The translations under genes and the position numbers were made by a program. A stretch of 64,000 bases of DNA, taken from the NCBI GenBank assembly GCA_027924585.1, contig BSBM01001024.1, forward strand, positions 5,456,001 to 5,520,000, read 5' to 3'. The notes below the pieces were generated by a model. It was given only the letters and a program-made list of their open reading frames with translations, had not been told where the DNA came from and searched no databases. The first letter of the stretch is position 1; the number at the start of each line of letters is the position of its first letter. The stretch comes from Larix kaempferi. Taxonomy: Eukaryota; Streptophyta; Pinopsida; Pinales; Pinaceae. Of the stretch, positions 57,399-64,000 are shown in pieces.

Positions 57399-60227
57399 TA
57401 TTAATGAGAAATGTAGGTTAGAGATCTTAGTATAACCCGTGAAAAAAAAAAAACGAATTGATTCAATAAGTACAACCATTTCAAGTAATATATAGTGGGC
57501 TGACGGACACAGAAAAAATCCCAATTTAATATTAATTATACTATTAATGTAATATAACTCTCCAAGATAGGATGAATGCTTTTTTTTTTATATCTTTAAC
57601 GATATGATGAGGCTTGTATTCAAGTATATTAATCTTCCTTGAAAAGTCCATATATATATATATATGGAGTAAAAGTAAAGTCATAATCCAAGTAGTTGAA
57701 ACATCAAAGCTTCTAAGTTCCTAAAAAGAAGGAAAATAACATATTTTATATATATATAAAGGAGATTACATTTCTTTTAATTAATGCTTAATTATGTTAG
57801 ATTAAGTTTGTAAGCCATCTCAATGAGTTGACTTTGAATCCGACTAAGAATATAGGGTTATTGTTCTTATGTTTAAAACATAGAATTTGTAGAGGGGATG
57901 TTCTAATAAAAGCTCATATATAAACGATGAGATGTCAAAATTAAATGATGAAATGTCATGGCCTTAAAATTTACATCACATCAAATATCACAATATGTAA
58001 ATATTTTCTACTTTTAATAAATACTAGGAATGTATTTTATATTTTCCCGAAAGAATTTGTCTCCCTCTTATCTATATATATAAAGAGATCATCATGTTGA
58101 AGACAAGATAACGACCACAAATAAGTACTATTACCTCAATATTAACAACTATTAAGTAATTATAAGAAGTGTAAGATAGCTTTGGAGTTGACCTAAGATA
58201 TCTATGGTACTCAAAGGTTTGAATGAGGACATTGATGAAATTTTAGAAATAAAAGCATGAGTATGTGTATTTCATGCCTAGTCATAATGAATAGTTGTAT
58301 CAAGCACCTATCTAGAAGTGGTAGGCTAGGCTCTACCTATGTGTAAAAACAAAAGAAAGAAAGAAAGAAATGCAGTTGTAAGTATTCTACATGTATAATG
58401 TACAATTCAATGGGTAAGAGCTATGTTTAATGAGTATTGAGTGATAAAGGGTACTTGAATAATAAACATGGTGTTGTTCATGTTATCATATACAGTAGAC
58501 CAATCAAGAAACTGTCAAGATGGATCTTAATTAAAATTTCTAATGAGAAAGTAAGTGGTGTAAATTTGAGAGAAAATCAATAAAATGGGCAATTAATAAA
58601 AAGTCATAATAATACCCCAGGAACCAAAATAAATGTTATATGGCAAATAACATCTTCTTATGAACCGTAACACCAAAAGGACTATAAAATGTTGCAAAGT
58701 ATCTAAATTATTGTGGATGACACTCTAGTTAGGCACAATAAACCTTGACATATGTGTTATAAATGGGGAGCCTTGAGGAGGTCATGGTTGTAGATCTATG
58801 AGAGGAGGTATTAGTGTAAACTTATACCCTTGATGGATGCCTTTAGGCTTGATAGATCCAAATTTGGTATGGATGTATGCTGGTGTAATTAAATTACAGT
58901 TTATAATTAGATAACAAACTCATAATCAAATAACAAGGTTGTAAAGAGGTAGGTGTGATTATATGTAGTAACGTAGTAAATGAATTATAAATCGGTTATA
59001 AGGATGAAAACAAGGTAACAAACGCATCCTTATTATTATTTAAAAATTGACCTCCACTAATATAAGTGGATATGTGAAACTTGAATAATAAGTAAATACA
59101 TATTAATTTTAAGGTTCAACTTCCCATATTGTACATGTGGAAGGGTTGTATGAAGATGTTAATAAATCTAATAATTTTATATATAAAATAAATAATAAAT
59201 AAATTATGTGCCACAAAGAATATAAAGGTTAGATGTATATCCTTATTAACTTGTAAATGTCAATATGAAGCATGTGAGATTTTAATGCCCATAAAAATAG
59301 GATTATTATGGAACATAATTCATATAACTTTAGTCAAATAAGGAAAGGAATGTGAATAGTAGCAATAGCATTATGACGTAAATAATAATGGTTGAATTTA
59401 AGTATAGCAAGAACAATATCGCAATATGAGTACAAGTAACAAGTGTCATGATAAAATATTGGAATGATAATCAACGATAGATAGTAATAGGCATTTGAGT
59501 TTAGAGAAGTAAGTAGTGAGTATGTAAGGGAGGCAATAGGCCAGGATTCATGATGTGCATCAATAAAGGCAATATGGGAAAATTTGGTGATTACATTAAG
59601 GAAGGAGGTAATCTATGTGTTAAAATTCGAAATCGTACGTGTTTTGTGCATAACATGAGACGTGTGTGTTGAAATTCTCCTTTGACAAGTGTTAACTGAT
59701 AACGTGAACTCAATCAATAACATGGCACTATTTAAGTTATTATGTAATACACCATTCAAAATACTATTGAGGTTTGGATCTAATTAACTATGCTAAGGAA
59801 ACGTAATTGGCGTTTATTAGAAAGAAGATTGAAGTAACAACTAAGAATCAATAAATAAGTCATAACAATACCCCTTGAACCTAAGGAAATGTGATATGTG
59901 AGACAAGGTCTTCTTATGAACTATGATATAGAAAACAACAACAGATTATGATTATATGTTAACTAACTAGGACTAAATGAATTGATAAACCTTGATGAAG
60001 TTAGATCAATTGTGTGTATATCATGTAAAGCGTGACTTGAGAACACATCCTATGTGGTGGAAGAGGTAAAATTATATAATAACAGGATGTTGATCACGTG
60101 AATGACTCATGGGACTAGCATGGCTAAGGTATTTTAGTCGGAAGAAATAGAGATATGGTATCGATATTTTTCTTAAAATTGTGAATGACCGTAACTTCGG
60201 GACGAAGTTTCTTGAAGGGTGGGTGTA
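57399..60227. other. AT-rich element interior without genes
   Basis: There are no ORFs of 60 codons or more and no gag-pol motifs. A diverged internal duplication is suggested at about 58570-58755 and 59843-60000 (AAGTCATAA-AATACCCC phrase, TCTTCTTATGAAC, AATAAACCTTGA-like end). The last 50 bases hold GACGAAGTTTCTTGAAGGGT, the polypurine-type end seen before many gypsy 3' LTRs. Confidence 0.6.
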
Positions 60228-62523
60228 TGTAATGCCCCATATTTGCACACTTAGTAATTAAAACTCTAATGTGAATTAACTTAACATTTTCATTTGTTTA
60301 TTATATGTTAGACTCATCTAAGTTGAGTAAGACTATTGTTATGTGAATATATGGACTCCCTATGTGTGGACAGTAAATGGAATATAATGTTTTAATTTAT
60401 TAATGACAATGAATATGTTATTTCATTTGGACATTCAAAATTGAATATAGAATATCCATATGAGGAATGCTAATTTAGTTGTTTGCAAAAGTACTTACAT
60501 GATTATTTGTAAATGTTGTATTAGTGATATGGATTAACACTTGAAAGAGTTGGGTATGGATATATATATGTTTCATGTTAATGATGAACTATTCCACATG
60601 TTGATTGGCAATGAGATAGGCGGATTCCTATATTGCAAAGGGGCACGAGATGTATTGAACATCATGAGTATAATGATGTTATATCAAATTTCATGCTATT
60701 TAATTGTGAATTCAAATATTTCTATGACTTGTGGGTAAGTGTGGGTTTTGACAGGAACTACGACTTGCCCAAAGTGGTTGTTCGATGACGAGACCCCTTA
60801 GATCAGTGATGGCATAGTATGGTTGATGTAGGGTGTTGACCCTAGTACTATAAGGAGGGGTGGAGGCATTTCCCACCATCGAACCTCTGAAACCTAGAGT
60901 CGTGGGAGGGCTGTGCTGAGCACGCTCCCGTGGACGTGTGATGACGACTAGTGGGTGCCTGCTGGGGAAGCTTGGTCGATGTGGTCGATCGACACTTCCA
61001 CTTACGGGTTATATACATGGTCATACGCGTAGTCGAGATTCCATGGTATATTCCAGCAGAGGACGGGATGGTGAGGTCAGGAGATGGAAGTAGTGGTGAT
61101 TAGGGGGGGGGGTTGGAGTACTGATTGGATGGATGGGACCAATGATGGATTGGATGGTGTTCTTGATTTTTATTAACTATCGTGATTATATGCTGGATTT
61201 CATCGTTATGTTTATTTAATTAAATGTCTTATTGCTTCTGTATGAATGATTATGAATGATGAATGATGCATTGTTTAATTGTTCTTTTATTTGTTGTTTG
61301 TGATCATGTAATAATGATCTATTACGAGCATTAAATGTGATTATTAGTACCCACGCTTACGACGTGTGCACTGGCCATGCATACGCTAATTCGTGAGTAC
61401 AATACTATGATTGGTCGATCGATGAATAAATTAATATGGTTATATTAGCTAATAGTATATTGGTTGATGAATTGTTGAAAGTATTACTTGTGTGTTGAAA
61501 GTATGAGTTGTTGACTTGTCAAATATGTTTTAGATTTACATAAATGGATTGTATTATTGAATTACATATATAATTATATACATTTAATATAAATTATGTC
61601 ATAGTATAATATAGTATATGAAAATATCTTATTTGACTTATGAATGAAAGGATAATATAAATAAATGGATAGATAGGATTTGCACAAATTTTTAGAAAAG
61701 AGTTGTCATAGTTGCATTAAGAAGGGAGCATGACAAGTAAGACTTTGCAACCATGTTTATTAATATTTTAATTATTTAAATCAAATTGCTATATTTTTCT
61801 AGAAAATGAATTTATTGATTGTTGACTATTATTCTTGGAATTTATTGATGGATGAGGAGGATGATGAGGAGTTTTTATATAAATAGGAGACTTGAGATTG
61901 GAAGAGGGGGTCTTTTCTCTTGAAGGATATTTTGGTAAGAATTTTGATAGGAAGAGGTATTTTGGATAATTTGGGGTATGAGAAGTTTGGAAGAGTTGGA
62001 AGAGTTTGAGAACTCTTGGAAGATTTGATACATAGCCTACTAGTGCATCACTGTTCTGTTCTTTGGGGGTCTCGGGCACGGAGGGCCAGGAGGCCATTTG
62101 GATGGGACCGTTCAATGGATTCCTGGGGCTAGGGAGCCGGCTAGGCCCCTAGTTGGCTGGGAGGTAAAACCGTGGTCCCGCTTTTGGGCAATGAAGATGG
62201 AAGCAACTCGAGTGGAAGAGGGAAGCTTGCTCAGTTTGGACTCCGTCACCATTCTTATAACGAGGTATTTTTCTTGTGATTTTAAATTGTTTATATGTTG
62301 TTGTAAAATTATCATATGATGCTATTGCTACATGATTTATGATGTTAATTTATGTTGTGTGAATCACCAATGAAGTGTTAAAAACTCTAAGTTATTTGAT
62401 GCTATTGCAAAATGCTTATATGTCCTTATATGTTGTTATGGTTACACGTTGATTATATGCTGCTTAGTCACAAAATCTATGTTTAATTAGATTAAAATTT
62501 ATAATGCCAATGGAGGCATTACA
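60228..62523 (+). repeat. 3' LTR
   Basis: Direct repeat of 50518-52811, ending in CA followed by the CTCTC target-site copy (62524-62528). The TATA box recurs at 61876-61885. Its U3 promoter could drive transcription into the right-hand flank. Confidence 0.96.
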
Positions 62524-62528
62524 CTCTC

Positions 62529-63253
62529 ACGGCCAATGATGAATGCATGAGCTTGCTGAGCTATGGATTTGATCTTTTCCCTGTGCTTCGATCCTCTACC
62601 GATTGAACTGAACGTCACTCCCTACTCTATTCCTGCGTACAAGTCTTCTACTCTGCTGCTGCGCATCCCAATGCCCACTCCAACACCCGAGACACTCTTC
62701 CTCCCTGTCTGCCGAATCCTCAAATCTTGTAGGCCTACAATTGTCAGCGCCCCTACCGTGCTCCACAATCTCTGCCTGTGTTGACATCTGTCACGATCCC
62801 AACTACCTGCAATAACTGCTCATAACTTCCTTAGCAACCCCGAACGGCTACCAAGTACTCGACTTGATCTTTGACATGCTACAGTAATCGGTCATGTTTC
62901 GACCTCACTGTCTTTTGACAGCTTCGACTTACCCGTTGGCTTCACTCTACACTTAGGCTTCGCACCCCTTCCTCCTTGCTCGGCTCATGCCCAAACCTGT
63001 CGGTGTCGTGGTTCGACACAAGTCAACCATCGACACCTTCCAGTCCAATCCTGTCACCTGTCGACCTTGACATGTTGACTTCCGACCTTCGCTGCTTCTG
63101 TCGGTCGCATACCGACTGTGTTGGTTGTGGAGCCCGATCTTCCAGATTCAGAGATGTTATTTAGTCGTGTTTGAACCCCAGATTTGGTTATGATCCCGGC
63201 ACGATCCCCAGGTTTGGTTATGATCCTAGCATGATCCCCGCACGATCCCAACA
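62529..63253. other. C-rich repeat DNA right of the element; possible LTR
   Basis: It continues the flank interrupted by the 12-kb element. Read on the minus strand from 63253 it begins TGTTGGGATCGTGCGGGGAT, an LTR-like start. No coding region is supported. Two 30-bp tandem units lie at 63181-63240. Confidence 0.35.
63181..63250. repeat. Tandem repeat, 2.3 x 30 bp
   Basis: Units 63181-63210 and 63211-63240 share (A/G)TTTGGTTATGATCC and GATCCCC; a third partial unit (CACGATCCC) follows. Confidence 0.8.
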
Positions 63254-63308
63254 GTTTACGGGCCCATGGTTTTGCGTAACCCGTGGTATTTTCCCATTGT
63301 ATTTCCCT

Positions 63309-63316
63309 TATAAAAG
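63309..63316 (+). promoter_or_regulatory. TATA box of right-hand copia LTR
   Basis: TATAAAAG lies about 300 bp before the LTR end, placed as expected for the U3 promoter. Confidence 0.55.
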
Positions 63317-63611
63317 AAAGACATTGTAATACAGCTAGGGTTGAGGTATTAGGTATTATGCATTGTAAAGATCTCTGAGATCAAGAAGAGAGACCGTGAG
63401 ACAGTGAAGAGGAAGTGCAGTGGTTGTGCTGCAGGTTGTATCCCTTCACTTTCCTGGACGGTATAATAACAAGGACTGGCAATTTCAGTGTGGACGTAGC
63501 CCATCTTGGGTGAACCACGATATATTGGTGTCTCTCTTGTAATGTGTATGTGTGATTATATTTGCATTTCTATTTATTGTTATTGCTCTACGATCCTGTT
63601 TTTCTAACAAT

Positions 63612-63624
63612 TGGTATCAGAGCC
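63612..63624 (+). other. Copia primer-binding site
   Basis: TGGTATCAGAGCC is a perfect match to the initiator-tRNA-Met primer site, two bases after the LTR end. Confidence 0.9.
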
Positions 63625-63684
63625 AAAGGTCTATTTGGCAAATAAACCCGCAGGAAGCTAAGGTTTTTGGTTCGAGTGGGAGCA

Positions 63685-64000
63685 ATGACAGAAGAAGGAA
63701 AGTTTAAGGTCGAGAAGTTTAATGGCCAAAACTTCCAGTTATGGAAGATACAAATGGAGGACTATCTGTATTAGAAGGATCTATTCCTACCATTGGGAGG
63801 AAGAGCAAAGCAGCCGACGACTATGAAGGATGAAGAATGGGAGGTTCTTGACAGAAAGGCACTGGGAACAATACGGTTGTCCCTAGCTTCGTCGGTGGAT
63901 TTCAATATCTCAAAAGAAACGACAACGGATGGTTTGATGAGCGCACTGGGTAAGCTGTATGAAAAACCCTCGACCCCCAACAAGGTATTTCTAATGAAGT
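63685..64000 (+). pseudogene. Copia gag (TNT1/Tork-like), partial
   Basis: It opens MTEEGKFKVEKFNGQNFQLW and continues KIQMEDYLY, then a TAG at codon 30 where a Gln would fit, then KDLFLPLGGRAKQP and LASSVDFNISKETT to the window edge. It is typical of TNT1-like gag. Apart from the one stop, the visible frame is open. Confidence 0.85.

Larger units (their letters stand above)
50518..62523 (+). mobile_element. Full LTR element (12.0 kb) carrying a RING-H2 gene
   Basis: Two long terminal repeats, 50518-52811 (2294 bp) and 60228-62523 (2296 bp), begin TGTAATGCC and end GGCATTACA (9-bp inverted termini) and are flanked by identical CTCTC target sites (50513-50517, 62524-62528). A primer site follows the 5' LTR and a purine-rich GAAGGGTGGG tract precedes the 3' LTR, as in gypsy elements. 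Between them 7.4 kb contain no recognisable gag, protease, RT or integrase. The interior holds a RING-H2 E3 ligase ORF (54431-55297) and AT-rich filler. It is therefore a non-autonomous element that needs proteins from a relative. Confidence 0.93.
63254..64000 (+). mobile_element. Ty1/copia element, 5' end (runs off window)
   Basis: An LTR ending ...TTTCTAACA at 63609 with a TATA box TATAAAAG at 63309-63316, then the primer site TGGTATCAGAGCC at 63612-63624 and the start of gag at 63685. The left edge of the LTR is not proved and may lie further left, beyond the 12-kb insertion. The element continues past the window end. Confidence 0.75.

Overview
The window is nuclear DNA from a vascular plant. 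It holds one clearly intact single-copy host gene, NMD3, the 60S ribosomal-subunit export adaptor. Almost everything else is layered transposable-element sequence: a 7.8-kb plant L1-type LINE, Ty1/copia and Ty3/gypsy (Tat-like) LTR elements, a solo LTR, and a 12-kb LTR element. Very long LTRs (1.7-3.6 kb), heavy nesting and many dead elements suit a large, slowly purged genome such as a gymnosperm or fern. I cannot fix the taxon from sequence alone. All coordinates, alignments and translations were made by eye.

Layout, left to right. 1-4.2 kb: non-coding repeats (163-bp and ~336-bp tandem duplications) and a GC-rich block. 4.2-12.0 kb: a minus-strand LINE with an intact ORF1 (DUF4283 plus CCHC knuckle) and a decayed ORF2 (endonuclease, RT, zf-RVT, RNase H). 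A 14-bp target-site-like repeat with one mismatch suggests it inserted only ~225 bp upstream of the NMD3 start codon. 12.25-13.79 kb: NMD3, single exon, intact. 15.46-19.29 kb: three consecutive, recently decayed plus-strand ORFs of a family I do not recognise; the middle one is strongly coiled-coil and the last is Cys/His-rich. 20.3-22.4 kb: LINE fragments interrupted by an LTR/PBS-like piece. 23.3-26.3 kb: a minus-strand, multi-intron, decayed gene containing a SET domain, with a phase-consistent spliced downstream part. 26.5-30.1 kb: a truncated minus-strand copia element. 30.1-37.7 kb: a gypsy element with a 3.58-kb 5' LTR and an extra RNase H between protease and RT. 37.7-48.9 kb: a second gypsy element with its extra RNase H downstream of integrase, split by a solo LTR with a perfect 5-bp TSD. 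49.1-50.3 kb: a decayed plant-mobile-domain-like gene (minus). 50.5-62.5 kb: an LTR element with ~2.29-kb LTRs and a perfect CTCTC TSD. 62.5-64 kb: repeat sequence, then the start of a plus-strand copia element.

The most notable object is the 50518-62523 LTR element. Its two LTRs differ at about seven positions plus one G-run length (~0.3 %), so insertion is recent. Its 7.4-kb interior shows no gag-pol; it carries an intact ORF for a RING-H2 (RING1/RDUF-like) E3 ubiquitin ligase. This looks like a non-autonomous LTR retrotransposon that has mobilised a host gene. Other unusual objects are the SET-domain gene, the unidentified three-ORF cassette, and two different placements of a second RNase H in neighbouring gypsy elements. 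Nearly all internal stops in the dead elements fit C-to-T changes of Gln or Arg codons, as expected for methylated, silenced DNA.
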